In this document: positions 8,638 to 17,950 of the stretch, piece after piece
Numbering within the stretch: position 1 is the stretch's first letter
How the letters are laid out: every line of letters begins with the position of its first letter
NCBI RefSeq assembly: GCF_013911645.1
Contig: NZ_JACESV010000002.1
Coordinates: 992,001-1,056,000 of the forward strand
DNA: 64,000 nucleotides
Source: Allomuricauda sp.
GTDB taxonomy: Bacteria; Bacteroidota; Bacteroidia; Flavobacteriales; Flavobacteriaceae
Reading direction: 5' to 3'
Position numbers and translations under genes: made by a program
Notes under the pieces: model-generated
Told to the model about the DNA's origin: nothing
Databases searched by the model: none
The model's input: the letters and a program-made list of their open reading frames with translations, nothing else

Positions 8638-9732
8638 TTAACTTATAGGTTGCTTTACTCTCTTATAGAACATCAAAACCAAGAAACTTATCAAAAAAAC
8701 AAAACATACTGCCCCGATAATTGTTTGTGATAGAGAGAGGGAGTGGTGATAGTATCTGCTCAATCCGTAACCTGTGATACTGCCGTAGAGGACAATGGAG
8801 TGGACAACATAGATGGCCAGGGTATGCCGACCGATATCGAGTACGATTTTGTGGTTCAAAAAGTTTCTCAAGAGCATAAATGTTGCAAAAACCAACAGAA
8901 CCACACCCAACCGGGCAAAAAGATAGCTTTCCCCAAGTGCGTTTTTAAAAAATTGGAGATCGGTAAGGTTTTCAAGGTCCCTTATGAATTCATAGGATTG
9001 GAAAATAAGTAGAGTGCCAACTGCGAGGGTAGCCAATAATGCTTTCCTATAAAACCCCTGTTTGTTGAGATTGTAATGGAAGAATCCGGAAATGCAGGCA
9101 CCCGCCGTTGCAAAACCAAACCAGGGCACTATGGTAAAAACTGAACCGTTCGCCCGGGTAAAATAATTTGAGACCCCATCGGGCAAGAAACTATATTCCC
9201 ATTGGCCAAAGGTGGCACTGGACAAGAAAAGTAGAATGGTAATGGAACCCAGCAGAATTTGAAAAACATAGGCTTTGAACCGATAGGAAATCAAATAAAG
9301 AACGATGATCAGTATAATGGAGAGCCCCAAGCATTGGAGTACGTGGACAATATCAAAGTTCGCATTGATGGAACCTTCCCACAATCGCCCAAACCGGATT
9401 TGCAATATATAGCCGATAACAATGAGGAAGCTGCCCCTTTTTATTCCTTTTTTTACTCGGGGATTTGACCATCCCATCCCATATTTCTTGAGAAGTAAAT
9501 AGGTGAATATAAATCCTGATACGGTAAAGAACACAGGAGCTGTCACACCTCTTAGGTAACTCCAAACAAAAAAGAGTGAACTTCCTTCCTCTCGATGGGC
9601 ATCTGCCAACAACGAGGACACAAAATGCCCCTGTAGCATCATCAATATGGCCCACGCACGTAACGCATCTATAAAGTATAGCCGTTCGGTGCTTAATTGA
9701 TCATGTGATGGTGCTGTTATTTCATTTTTCAA
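8638..9732 (-). CDS. Membrane acyltransferase, HGSNAT/DUF1624-like
   Basis: A 364-aa integral membrane protein with about ten hydrophobic segments. The N-terminal block ERLYFIDALRAWAILMMLQGHF (quoted in part; residues 16-37) and APVFFTVSGFIFTYLLLKKYG match the heparan-alpha-glucosaminide N-acetyltransferase catalytic family, in which the His of the first segment is important for acetyl transfer across the membrane. It probably acylates an envelope glycan. The reading frame opens with TTG at 9732; the nearby ATG is out of frame and the next in-frame Met lies inside the first membrane segment, so TTG is accepted. It stands alone, downstream of the broken LuxR-type gene. Confidence 0.75.
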   Translation of the reverse strand: MKNEITAPSHDQLSTERLYFIDALRAWAILMMLQGHFVSSLLADAHREEGSSLFFVWSYLRGVTAPVFFTVSGFIFTYLLLKKYGMGWSNPRVKKGIKRGSFLIVIGYILQIRFGRLWEGSINANFDIVHVLQCLGLSIILIIVLYLISYRFKAYVFQILLGSITILLFLSSATFGQWEYSFLPDGVSNYFTRANGSVFTIVPWFGFATAGACISGFFHYNLNKQGFYRKALLATLAVGTLLIFQSYEFIRDLENLTDLQFFKNALGESYLFARLGVVLLVFATFMLLRNFLNHKIVLDIGRHTLAIYVVHSIVLYGSITGYGLSRYYHHSLSLSQTIIGAVCFVFLISFLVLMFYKRVKQPIS

Positions 9733-9890
9733 GTGTAAAGCCTGCTTTTATAGGTTTGAAAAAGGATTATTCACTATTTGAAGTACGAAATTATTGTGCC
9801 ATTGGACGCTCGACCGCAATATTAATATTGGTACTTGATTTAGATGGTAAACTTAAAGGAAGTAACCCTATAATCGTATTATGTGTCCAT

Positions 9891-10687
9891 TTAAATTATC
9901 CCGCACATAAGGCATAGGGTTACCAGCTCCACGCTATTTTTGCACTGGGTCTTTTTGAGCATGTTCCTTCTATGTGTACGGACAGTGAGAAAAGCTATCT
10001 TCAATTCCTCTGCAATTTCCGCATCGTTTAGGCCTTTGGCCAAAAGCTCGGCTATTTCCCTTTCCCTTTTGGTGAGGGATTTAGCTATTGCATTACGTAC
10101 CTCCTTTCCCATACTGGGATCAAAAACACCTTTGTTTGCATAAACGTTCAAGTAATTTTTTCCCCATCAATGCTGAAATAGGACACTGTATCATTGTGTT
10201 GAACGCCAAGGTGGGTAATATCGGTATGTATGCCCAGTTGATGCTGTGTTGTACCGTCTTCGGAAAGTGACAAGGGGGAAACCTGTATCATCATATCACG
10301 TTTTTCACCTCGATGGTTTCTATAGGGATAGGTGTACACATATTTATAATATAAACGCTCCTCCTCGGTTAGGAAACGATTAAAAAAATCGCTGATGGCC
10401 GCTTCCTTTTGGGCAATGGTGGGAATAACCTCGGGCAAGGCCATGTCCAACAACAGGTCCATAGTGGTTTTCCCGGGATCTACACCCAACAAATCCACTA
10501 CTCCGGGGGAAACATATTCCAACTCAAAGGTAAATGTGTTGGCAATGTAGAAATAGAACTGGCCTGGCGTAAAAAGTGAGGCCATGCGCACCAAGTTTGT
10601 TGGGATTTTAAACCGAGAAGGCTTTTTTATGCGGTCTTTATATCCCTTTTTCCAAGCCTGGAATACAGGAACAAGGTTTGGGTCCAT
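9891..10687 (-). pseudogene. PAS-LuxR regulator split by a one-base frameshift
   Basis: Two overlapping frames together make one full-length regulator of about 265 aa. Frame one (10687-10148) is a PAS-like sensor: FYFYIANTFTFELEYVSPG, LLGVDPGKTT, and GEKRDMMIQVSPLS. It stops at TGA just after SIDGEKIT. Frame two (10151-9891) continues with NVYANKGVFDPS and a LuxR HTH (LTKREREIAELLAKG, AEIAEELKIAFLTVRTHRRN). The junction is a run of six A on the coding strand (10156-10161); seven would give GEKNYLNVYANKG and join the frames without loss. The cause may be real inactivation, phase variation, slippage or a homopolymer sequencing error. Confidence 0.8.
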
Positions 10688-10780
10688 GTGCTTAAGTTGT
10701 TAGGTCGGTTCAGCGATTAAATTAGGGATTTATGTTAAAATTACCTAAAATGCGGTATTTACATGGGGCTTTTTATGAGG

Positions 10781-10788
10781 TAGCTTTG
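10781..10788 (+). promoter_or_regulatory. Candidate -7 box for the exported-protein gene set
   Basis: TAGCTTTG matches TAnnTTTG and lies 62 nt before the chosen ATG at 10851. I found no clear TTG at -33, so support is partial. Confidence 0.4.
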
Positions 10789-10850
10789 GAGTGAATAGGC
10801 ATTTGGTCCGGGCATCAGCTTTTTTTGTCCCATTGCTTAATTTAAATGGT

Positions 10851-12440
10851 ATGTTCAAAACACTTCCAGTCTTCATTTTTGTAATTTCTACCTTTTCGTT
10901 GACGGCACAGAACAGTTTTCCATGCACGGAATGTGAAGGGATTTCCGCAATGCCCAATATTAAAATTGACTGTGACGATATAAGGGGGTCCCTTGCCGGT
11001 TATGAAAATATGGAACGGATAATCGAATGTTTGGAGTGCAGATGTGAGAAAGCGGCAGAGAAGGAAAAAAGACAAGCTGAGATTGAGGCCATGTATGACC
11101 AAAAGAACGTTTTGGACGATAAGGCCCAGAAAGTATGGGAAGAAGGACATCGGGCCAGCAACAAATTAACGGACAACAATCCAAATTTTGAAGCGGACAG
11201 ACAAGCGGCCATTGACAAATTGGAGGCGTTCATAACCTATAAACGACAAGCTATTGGTGTCCAAAAAGATATCAATCAACGTTTTGGGGGAAATGCAAGC
11301 ACTAAATATGCAGAAGACGACATTATAAGTGCACAAAACACCATTGCGCGCCTGCAGAACAAGAAAAAGAAAAAGACTTTGGTTCTGTCCGGCATGGATG
11401 CAGGGGCAATTTCCGATAATTATAAAAATCCCTCTACGCTTAATAATGATACGGCTTTAAAAGCAGGGAATAACCCGTCCGTTTCCACAGCTACTTCAGA
11501 TTATGCCCGTCAAGGTGCCAGTCAAAACCAAGTCTACCAGAAAAAAATGGAGAAAAGGCGCCAGCAAATCGCCACAATGCGACAAAGACTGGCCGAACAG
11601 CAACGCCAATCGCAAAATTTACAAAATGCCGCCGATCAGACGATGGGCCAATGGGCCCAACAAATGCAAAATGGCGGAACCAATTATATAGAGGGAGTAC
11701 AGCCACTGGCGGAAGAGTTTGCCAGACAGGGGAATGTGGAAGGTGCAGTCGGTGCCGTAGTAGTAGGTACAGCTGCATCTATAATTGCCGATCTCTCGCA
11801 AAGAAAAAAACAAAGGGAAGCCGAGGAACGAGCCGAAGCAGAACGGCAACGTCGCTTAAAATTGCAACGGGAAAGGGAACAACGGTATCGGGAAGAACAG
11901 GAGCGATTAAGACGCGAAGCATTTAAAATGGTCATCGATCAGCGCAAAAATATCCTGCATGCCTTCAGCGAAAGCTTGCCGCTCCCTTTGTCTAGCAGCA
12001 AGCTACAAACCGACCGAATCTATTACTTCTTTTATGCCACGGATTCCAGTACCATGAACAAGAAAAACACCACTGTTTATGTTTCCAATGTCTTTGAAAT
12101 AGCACAATACGACAATGGCACTTGGCCTTATCAGCGAAGAGTGGATAAGGAAATTGCTGCACTGGCCCCATATACACCTACCATGCAAGGGTATTACCTC
12201 ACTTTGGACGACGCCAAAACCATGCGCAACGAATTTGTAAATAGTTTTAAGTCCATCGAGGGCGTTAGTATAAAAGAAGTGGAATATAAGGGAAAACCCA
12301 AAAGTGGGATAAAATCCAATAATGACTCCAGCCCATTGGGCATACCTTTGGGGACACTCAAAAAAGAGCACAAAAATGTTATGGATAAACCGAATCCCAA
12401 AACCACAGGAGGGCTGGGAGTTCCAATAAAGAACAATTGA
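10851..12440 (+). CDS. Exported coiled-coil protein of unknown function
   Basis: Not recognised as a named family. I place the start at ATG 10851, not further upstream, because MFKTLPVFIFVISTFSLTAQ is a clean signal peptide. The mature part opens with a Cys-rich patch (CTECEG, then ECLECRCEKA). Residues about 65-400 are charged and helical; about 325-370 is an Arg/Glu-rich coiled coil (KKQREAEERAEAERQRR). The C-terminal third is globular (IYYFFYATDSSTM, VYVSNVFEIAQY). It is the first of three same-strand genes; the next start is 12 nt after its stop. Likely periplasmic or surface-exposed. Confidence 0.75.
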   Translation: MFKTLPVFIFVISTFSLTAQNSFPCTECEGISAMPNIKIDCDDIRGSLAGYENMERIIECLECRCEKAAEKEKRQAEIEAMYDQKNVLDDKAQKVWEEGHRASNKLTDNNPNFEADRQAAIDKLEAFITYKRQAIGVQKDINQRFGGNASTKYAEDDIISAQNTIARLQNKKKKKTLVLSGMDAGAISDNYKNPSTLNNDTALKAGNNPSVSTATSDYARQGASQNQVYQKKMEKRRQQIATMRQRLAEQQRQSQNLQNAADQTMGQWAQQMQNGGTNYIEGVQPLAEEFARQGNVEGAVGAVVVGTAASIIADLSQRKKQREAEERAEAERQRRLKLQREREQRYREEQERLRREAFKMVIDQRKNILHAFSESLPLPLSSSKLQTDRIYYFFYATDSSTMNKKNTTVYVSNVFEIAQYDNGTWPYQRRVDKEIAALAPYTPTMQGYYLTLDDAKTMRNEFVNSFKSIEGVSIKEVEYKGKPKSGIKSNNDSSPLGIPLGTLKKEHKNVMDKPNPKTTGGLGVPIKNN

Positions 12441-12451
12441 TAAGTAAACCA

Positions 12452-13609
12452 ATGAAAAAATGTATCCTCTTATTATCGCTGTTATTGACCATTGGCATGC
12501 AAGGGCAAGATGCCGTTACATTGCTCAAATTTGAAGAAGCCGAAAAGGCTTTTAACTCGGGCGATTACAGGGCTGCTATAGAGAAACTTGCAGAAGTTGA
12601 AGCAGGGATAGGAGTTACCTCAAAGACACTCTACCTAAAAATCATGGCACAAAACCAGTTGTTGGGTGCAGAAAACAAAGTATTTACAGATCCATCAACA
12701 ACGCTTGACTTTACATTGTTGCGCAGTTTGTTGGAAAATACCCAGACCTATATAAATGCCATGAAAGAACAAGGGCTTGACGATAGGTTTAGGGAAGTGC
12801 ACAATATTCACGAAAAGCTTAAAGCCTACCCCAAAACCGAAGCAGAATTAAAAAACATATACACAAAACCCTTTGTAGAAACAATTGATAAATATTATGC
12901 AAGCATTGGTAGTCAAGAAGATATTGCCAGCGTAGGGACAATGGTTGTCGAAGAAAATCAAGAAAATGATTTTAACAGCCAGTATGTAGAAAATTATAGT
13001 AGTACCATCATCACAAAAAAAGCGATAGGGAAATATTCCCTAAATATAGAAGGCCCGCATGGAAGCAAAACCGTATTCAATAAAGAAAAGGGCGTTTACA
13101 AAGGTATTTTATTTACTTCAAATTTTGAACATACCAAAAAGCTCTACGATAAATTGACTTCAAATAGCTTATCGTTGGTTTCTGTATTGCCCTTTAATAT
13201 GGATGATATCCAATCCTTAAAGATCAGACAGGGCAGTTTTAGTGGTGAAGAAGCCACTATTGTTAACCAACAGCAAGAAGTTAACAGTACTAATTATAGT
13301 GTCAATTACTATTTTAGTAATACATCGGGTAGGCTCATTGGCACCGTTACAAGTTTAAAAGGCGGTGTGGTTACAATAATCCGATTTACAGATTTCCGTG
13401 AAGTTAAAGGGTTGACTTTCCCTTTTAAAAGGATAACAAAAACCCATCAATTATCTGAACATGGCAAAGAAGGATATAACTATGAAGAAGGGTTGGGAGA
13501 TGAAAAGTTGGCCCTTTTGATGGAACAGGACAACTACATGTCGAGTATTATAAATACAACCACCCGGTTAAAAATAAACGAACCCATACCCGAAAGTGTT
13601 TTTGAATAA
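12452..13609 (+). CDS. Exported protein, paralogue of the next gene
   Basis: About 385 aa from ATG 12452, which gives a proper signal peptide (MKKCILLLSLLLTIGMQGQ); a TTG 15 nt upstream is less likely. Residues 20-130 form a helical, TPR-like domain (LLKFEEAEKAFNSGDYRAA) shared with the following gene. The C-terminal half is a lipoprotein-carrier-like or beta-rich domain (FSGEEATIVNQQQEV, GLTFPFKRITKTHQL) of the sort seen in outer-membrane maturation proteins. I do not recognise a named family. It is co-oriented and tightly packed with its neighbours (12 nt before, 3 nt after). Confidence 0.75.
   Translation: MKKCILLLSLLLTIGMQGQDAVTLLKFEEAEKAFNSGDYRAAIEKLAEVEAGIGVTSKTLYLKIMAQNQLLGAENKVFTDPSTTLDFTLLRSLLENTQTYINAMKEQGLDDRFREVHNIHEKLKAYPKTEAELKNIYTKPFVETIDKYYASIGSQEDIASVGTMVVEENQENDFNSQYVENYSSTIITKKAIGKYSLNIEGPHGSKTVFNKEKGVYKGILFTSNFEHTKKLYDKLTSNSLSLVSVLPFNMDDIQSLKIRQGSFSGEEATIVNQQQEVNSTNYSVNYYFSNTSGRLIGTVTSLKGGVVTIIRFTDFREVKGLTFPFKRITKTHQLSEHGKEGYNYEEGLGDEKLALLMEQDNYMSSIINTTTRLKINEPIPESVFE
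12506..12566 (+). repeat. 61-bp near-identical repeat, copy 1
   Basis: From CAAGATGCCGTTACATTGCT to the GATT at the end, this segment matches 13673-13733 with only two differences. It codes for the start of the mature protein in two adjacent paralogues. Confidence 0.9.
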
Positions 13610-13612
13610 AAA

Positions 13613-14908
13613 ATGATTATGAAGAAAACCATATTTCTCCTACTATTATTTATGGCGTTTGGTTCCCAAGCCCAAGATGCCGTTACATTGCTCAAATTTG
13701 AAGAAGCCGAAAAGGCCTTTAACTCGGGTGATTTTAAAACGGTATTGGAAAAGTTGGACGAAGTGGAGGCCATGGCGCAACCCACATCAAAGACCCTTTA
13801 TTTAAGAATTGCATCACTAAACCATCTGTTTGATGGGGACAAACTTTTCAACAATCCGGAACAATACGAGCTTTTGGAAGGACTTAGGAACCATGTAAAC
13901 ACCTATTTGGAGGCAATGGCCAATTACGAACTTGATGATAGGTTCAGGGAAGTGTACCAAATTGGGGAAAACCTCAAAAAATATCCCAAGGACAGAGCAG
14001 CCTGGGAGAAATGGAACCAAGAGGAAGACAACAGAAGAAACCCCAAGGAGTATTACCCCAGTGGCACATTAAAGTCGATAACCAAAACAAAAGAAGGTTC
14101 CAATACCGTTAATTGGCAGGCCTATTATGAAAACGGCCAACTAAAGGAAGAGGGAGAAAAGGTAGGGGAGAAAAAAGTGGGTCCATGGAAACATTACCAC
14201 GAAAATGGACAACTGGCCGCCCAAGGAACCTACTGGGATGGAGGAAAAATCACTGGTAAAATAGGAAAATGGTACTATTATTATGATAATGGAACAACAA
14301 AAGAAGCAGTCAATTATAGATCGGTTTCCTATACGGATGGTACGGTACGGTCGCATTTATGGGGCCAATATTTAAGCTGGTATAAAAATGGACAATTAAA
14401 GGAGGAGGGCACTTTTGAAAAGGAGATTGAGACTTTATTCGGAACTGGGTACAATGAGGGCAATAACAGGAAAGTAGGTAAATGGAGTGAATATTATGAG
14501 AATGGTCAATTGAAAACATATCAAGAATACGATAAATATGGTCTCCATGCTGGCCTTTATAAAAGTTACTTCGAAGATGGAGTTGTGAAAACTTCGGGAC
14601 AATATGGAGGCTACAATGGTAGTATGCCAGTTGGAGAATGGAAAACCTATTATGAAAACGGCAACCTAAAATCATTAAAAGCGTACAGTAAAGATGGGTA
14701 TAAAGCCAAATGGGAACTGTATTACCCAAACGGAACAATTAAAGAATCCGGCAGATATAATTATAAGGATAATAAGGAAGGTAATTGGGAAGCCTATCAT
14801 CCCAACGGTCAACTTAAAGAGGAAGGAAAGTATAAATATGGTAATAAACATGGTAAGTGGAGCTATTATGACCAAAATGGGAACTTGATAAAGGAAGAAA
14901 GATTATAG
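13613..14908 (+). CDS. Exported YwqK/MORN-variant repeat protein
   Basis: A 431-aa protein with a signal peptide (MKKTIFLLLLFMAFGSQAQ, from the Met at 13619; ATG 13613 also possible). Residues 20-130 repeat the helical domain of the gene before it. From about residue 140 to the end there are about eleven copies of the repeat YYENGQLKEEG (YHENGQLAAQG, WYKNGQLKEEG, YYPNGTIKESG and others) separated by GxWxxY units. This is the MORN-variant/YwqK 'antitoxin-like' repeat fold. Such repeats are common in Bacteroidota exported proteins; a toxin partner is not evident here. Third gene of the exported set. Confidence 0.85.
   Translation: MIMKKTIFLLLLFMAFGSQAQDAVTLLKFEEAEKAFNSGDFKTVLEKLDEVEAMAQPTSKTLYLRIASLNHLFDGDKLFNNPEQYELLEGLRNHVNTYLEAMANYELDDRFREVYQIGENLKKYPKDRAAWEKWNQEEDNRRNPKEYYPSGTLKSITKTKEGSNTVNWQAYYENGQLKEEGEKVGEKKVGPWKHYHENGQLAAQGTYWDGGKITGKIGKWYYYYDNGTTKEAVNYRSVSYTDGTVRSHLWGQYLSWYKNGQLKEEGTFEKEIETLFGTGYNEGNNRKVGKWSEYYENGQLKTYQEYDKYGLHAGLYKSYFEDGVVKTSGQYGGYNGSMPVGEWKTYYENGNLKSLKAYSKDGYKAKWELYYPNGTIKESGRYNYKDNKEGNWEAYHPNGQLKEEGKYKYGNKHGKWSYYDQNGNLIKEERL
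13673..13733 (+). repeat. 61-bp near-identical repeat, copy 2
   Basis: Partner of 12506-12566, two mismatches. The surrounding sequence of the two paralogues is far less alike, so this patch was probably homogenised or recently copied. Confidence 0.9.
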
Positions 14909-14939
14909 AAAAATGGTAAGTCAATATCGTTTATTTAGC

Positions 14940-14971
14940 CAAAAAAAACACTAGCCAATAGTTTTTTTGGC
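14940..14971 (-). terminator. Terminator of the PAS-HTH gene
   Basis: On the minus strand GCCAA and TTGGC form a short stem around AAAAACTA, followed within 5 nt by eight T. It lies about 45 nt beyond the stop of the gene at 15014. Confidence 0.5.
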
Positions 14972-14974
14972 AAA

Positions 14975-15010
14975 GCTCCTAATGAAATTATGAGGAAAAA
15001 GGAGTTTTTT
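14975..15010 (+). terminator. Weak terminator of the exported gene set
   Basis: CTCCT and AGGAG flank a 19-nt loop and are followed by six T on the plus strand, about 70 nt after the YwqK-repeat gene. The stem is short, so this is tentative. Confidence 0.35.
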
Positions 15011-15013
15011 GCT

Positions 15014-15937
15014 TCAAAAATTCTGGATGAATGTGGTAAGGTCCTCCGATGGGTGGAGTTTTAATTTTTTTTTCAAGCGACTTCTCAATACCCTTAAACT
15101 CTCTTTTTTAATGATCATGATATTGGCCACTTCGGAGGATGTCATCCCTAGTTTTATAAAGGCCAAGTGCTTTATGTCCTTTTTTGATAGATTGGGGTAC
15201 CTCTCCAAAATCTTACCGTAAAAATCAGGATGCATCTTTTTAAAATGAATCATAAAATCTTCCCAGTTTTCATCTAAGTTCAATGTTTCTTGAATATAGG
15301 TCAAAACACTCTTTAGTTCCTTTCGTTTACTGGGTTCCAATTCCAAAATTTTATGCTCGATTTTTTCGATGATGGCTTTTTTCTTTTCCAGCAGTACAGA
15401 AGATAATAAGAGATTCTGCTGAATAACCTCCCTTTCCTTTTTCTCTATCTCGGCAATTTTTCGGTCTTGGATGTTCCTGGTACAGCTCAATACCAACACC
15501 ACCTTGTTCTTTTTGTCAAATATGGGCTTGGTATATCCCTCAAACCATTGGTAACCATTATGCTTTGTTTTAAATTTTAATTCCAGTTTATCGGGAACAG
15601 AGGTTACACCATTGGTGGAGCTCGAAATATTCTTTAGTAGTATGGAATGATGGTCTGTATGGACAAAATCATACGGAACCTTTCCCCTAAGATTTTCAGA
15701 AGTGTACCCCATGATTTCCTCGGTAGAAGGGCTTGCATATAGGTAACGGCCATCCACCGGATGGTGCAAACAAATTACATCAATGGTATTTTCTGCAATC
15801 AGTTTGAGTTTATCGAGCTTTTGTTCCGTCAGTAACCTGGCAAGAGCTTCCCCATCAAGATTTTCATCTTCATCAAGTAGCTTAAGAAGATTTTCTGTTT
15901 CTTCCCCTCTGGTTTGCATTTCATTTGCTTTGTTCAC
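15014..15937 (-). CDS. PAS-domain regulator with C-terminal HTH
   Basis: A 307-aa soluble sensor-regulator. Residues about 40-165 are a PAS domain (LIAENTIDVICLHHPVDGRY, SPSTEEIMGYTSENLRGK, FEGYTKPIFDKKNKVVLVLS). A helical linker follows (residues 165-235), then a LuxR-like winged HTH (NLSKKDIKHLAFIKLGMTSS, EVANIMIIKKESLRVLRSRL). The opening codon is GTG at 15937; an ATG six codons in is an alternative. Such PAS-HTH proteins in flavobacteria are orphan regulators; the ligand is unknown. It is convergent with the exported gene set. Confidence 0.8.
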   Translation of the reverse strand: MNKANEMQTRGEETENLLKLLDEDENLDGEALARLLTEQKLDKLKLIAENTIDVICLHHPVDGRYLYASPSTEEIMGYTSENLRGKVPYDFVHTDHHSILLKNISSSTNGVTSVPDKLELKFKTKHNGYQWFEGYTKPIFDKKNKVVLVLSCTRNIQDRKIAEIEKKEREVIQQNLLLSSVLLEKKKAIIEKIEHKILELEPSKRKELKSVLTYIQETLNLDENWEDFMIHFKKMHPDFYGKILERYPNLSKKDIKHLAFIKLGMTSSEVANIMIIKKESLRVLRSRLKKKLKLHPSEDLTTFIQNF

Positions 15938-16471
15938 CTACAAGCAAGTTAGTTTTTTAGATACTTCTGAGCAGTTGTTTTTATTAAGAAATGGAAAACA
16001 ACGGTCATTACTTATAAAAAGAGTGAATCAATAGGGCGAAGATAAGTAAAGCCCATAAAAATCGTTACGGTTTTTGATCGGCAAAATGGGGGACCATCAG
16101 AAAGTAGGTTTAAAACCAGCCCATTACAATTCGATTATATTAAGCTCAAATATTTTTTTGAGGGTGTTAACGGTTTGTTAACGCTATGCGCGGTTAGCAT
16201 TTGTTCGGAGCTGTCCAATGGGCTAATTTCGATTTCCCATAATGGAAACTCTTCTGAAGAGCATTCCATACAAGGTGAGGTTTTAGGAAGGAGCAGCACG
16301 TTCTATGTTCGTTCATTAAGGAGAAAAAGACCCCGCGTAGGAGCCTTACTTATTTTGAGGCAATTCTTTTGGGAAGCAACCTACCGACATGTAGTACAAG
16401 CACTGAATCTTTATAATCCAAAGTTCCGCGGACAAGTAGAAGAAATCGTCTTACAAAACAATTCAAATGCA
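15938..16471. other. Intergenic, with an open stretch before the amidohydrolase
   Basis: From 16175 the frame of the amidohydrolase is open for 99 codons upstream of its signal peptide, but it has only a TTG and no domain signal, so I treat it as non-coding or decayed. Two direct copies of GTTAACG stand at 16166-16172 and 16177-16183. No exact TAnnTTTG promoter was found. Confidence 0.45.
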
Positions 16472-17929
16472 GTGAAAAACATCATTCCAATATCATTTTT
16501 AGCCTTGATCCTCGCTTTAGTTCCATTTTTGGGGTGCAATAATGTTCATGGATCAAAATCCTATCAATATCGAAATGGCCAAATTTCATCCACACGGGAC
16601 ATTTATTCAGATAGCATCCTTAAATATGTAAAGTACAACTATCCAACTTTGGCGTTGATGCATGCCAATGTTGTAGATGGAACCGGTACGGTCTTAAAGG
16701 AAGATCAAACCATTGTAATTAAACACGGTTTGTTCGAAGCCATTGGCGGGCATACCGAAATTGAAGTTCCAAGGAATGCAAAAATCCTAGATCTTAAAGG
16801 AAAGACCATTATTCCTGGTATTGTGGGAATGCACAACCATTTACATATCCCGGGATTCCCCAATGTGGGTAACATGGCGGCCAAATTATATTTGGCCTCA
16901 GGGGTCACAACCATTCAAACCTGCGGTGCGGCTTTACCCTACAAGGAATTGGAGTTGTCCAAGGAAATAGAAAAAGGAAACCAAATAGGTCCCGACATAA
17001 TTCCAAGCGCGCCGTTTATTACAGGAAAAGATGGCAATCCCAATATGGTAATTCCAAGAGATGACAAACACTTGAAGGATACTGTTCAGCATTGGATCGA
17101 CCAAGGAGTAACTTGGTTTAAAGTGTACCGTAATACAACACCAAAAGACTTAAAAACAATTATTGATGTCGCTCATGGCAGCAAGGCCAAAGTGCGAGGA
17201 CATTTATGTGCCACAACCTTTGAAGAAGCCGCTCAATTGGGCATTGATGGTATTGAACACGGTCTGAACAGTACCAGCGATTTTAGGATGAACAAAGAGT
17301 ATGGTATCTGTGGTGGTGGTCGAGAGTATATGGATGAACTTATTGTTGAAAGCCCTAAAGTAAAAGCCTTGCAGCAGTTGATGATCGATAAAGAGGTGTT
17401 TTTAACCTCTACGCTGTCCATTTATGAGGCCAGTATCCCCAATAGGGCTTATGCAGATAAAAGAACATTAAAGACCATGTCCCCTTTTTTATTGAACCAA
17501 TATGAAGAACGTAGGGAAAACTTGGATAAAAATATAAAAGATACCACCAGAAACAACAGGTTAAAACGAATCATGCAGTTTGAATACCAGTACTTTAAAA
17601 TGGGCGGTTTGTTGTGCAGTGGCGTTGATGCCGGTAGGCACGTACTACCTGGTTTCGGTGACCAACGAAATTACGAATTGCTTATTGAGGCTGGATTTTC
17701 CACGCCAGAAGCCGTTCAGATAATGACGGGCAACGGAGCCAAAGCATTGCAACGTTTCGATATCGGGACCATTCAGGAAGGCAAAAGGGCCAATTTTGTC
17801 ATCTTAAATGGAAACTTGGAAAAAGACCCTGCTATTATTGAAAAGGTCGAGACTGTTTTTAAAAATGGCATTGGCTATGATTCCCATTCAATTTTGGAAA
17901 CCATAGAAGGACAATTTGCAAAAGAATAA
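16472..17929 (+). CDS. Amidohydrolase lipoprotein
   Basis: About 485 aa from GTG 16472, chosen because it starts a lipoprotein signal (KNIIPISFLALILALVPFLG then Cys). Metal-site residues of the amidohydrolase superfamily are present: HNH at about 121-123 (MHNHLHIPG), a Lys in WFKVYRNTT, His in VRGHLCATT and DGIEHGLNS, and Asp in CSGVDAGRH. The closing block TIQEGKRANFVILNGN is typical of imidazolonepropionase/prolidase-like members. The substrate is unknown; the location is periplasmic or on the outer membrane. A CPBP protease gene follows by 21 bp. Confidence 0.85.
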   Translation: MKNIIPISFLALILALVPFLGCNNVHGSKSYQYRNGQISSTRDIYSDSILKYVKYNYPTLALMHANVVDGTGTVLKEDQTIVIKHGLFEAIGGHTEIEVPRNAKILDLKGKTIIPGIVGMHNHLHIPGFPNVGNMAAKLYLASGVTTIQTCGAALPYKELELSKEIEKGNQIGPDIIPSAPFITGKDGNPNMVIPRDDKHLKDTVQHWIDQGVTWFKVYRNTTPKDLKTIIDVAHGSKAKVRGHLCATTFEEAAQLGIDGIEHGLNSTSDFRMNKEYGICGGGREYMDELIVESPKVKALQQLMIDKEVFLTSTLSIYEASIPNRAYADKRTLKTMSPFLLNQYEERRENLDKNIKDTTRNNRLKRIMQFEYQYFKMGGLLCSGVDAGRHVLPGFGDQRNYELLIEAGFSTPEAVQIMTGNGAKALQRFDIGTIQEGKRANFVILNGNLEKDPAIIEKVETVFKNGIGYDSHSILETIEGQFAKE

Positions 17930-17950
17930 ACAACCCTAAAAACCAAAACA

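Noticed and set aside
10791-10850. An earlier start for the coiled-coil exported protein
   Set aside because: It would place 20 residues before a clean signal peptide that begins at 10851.
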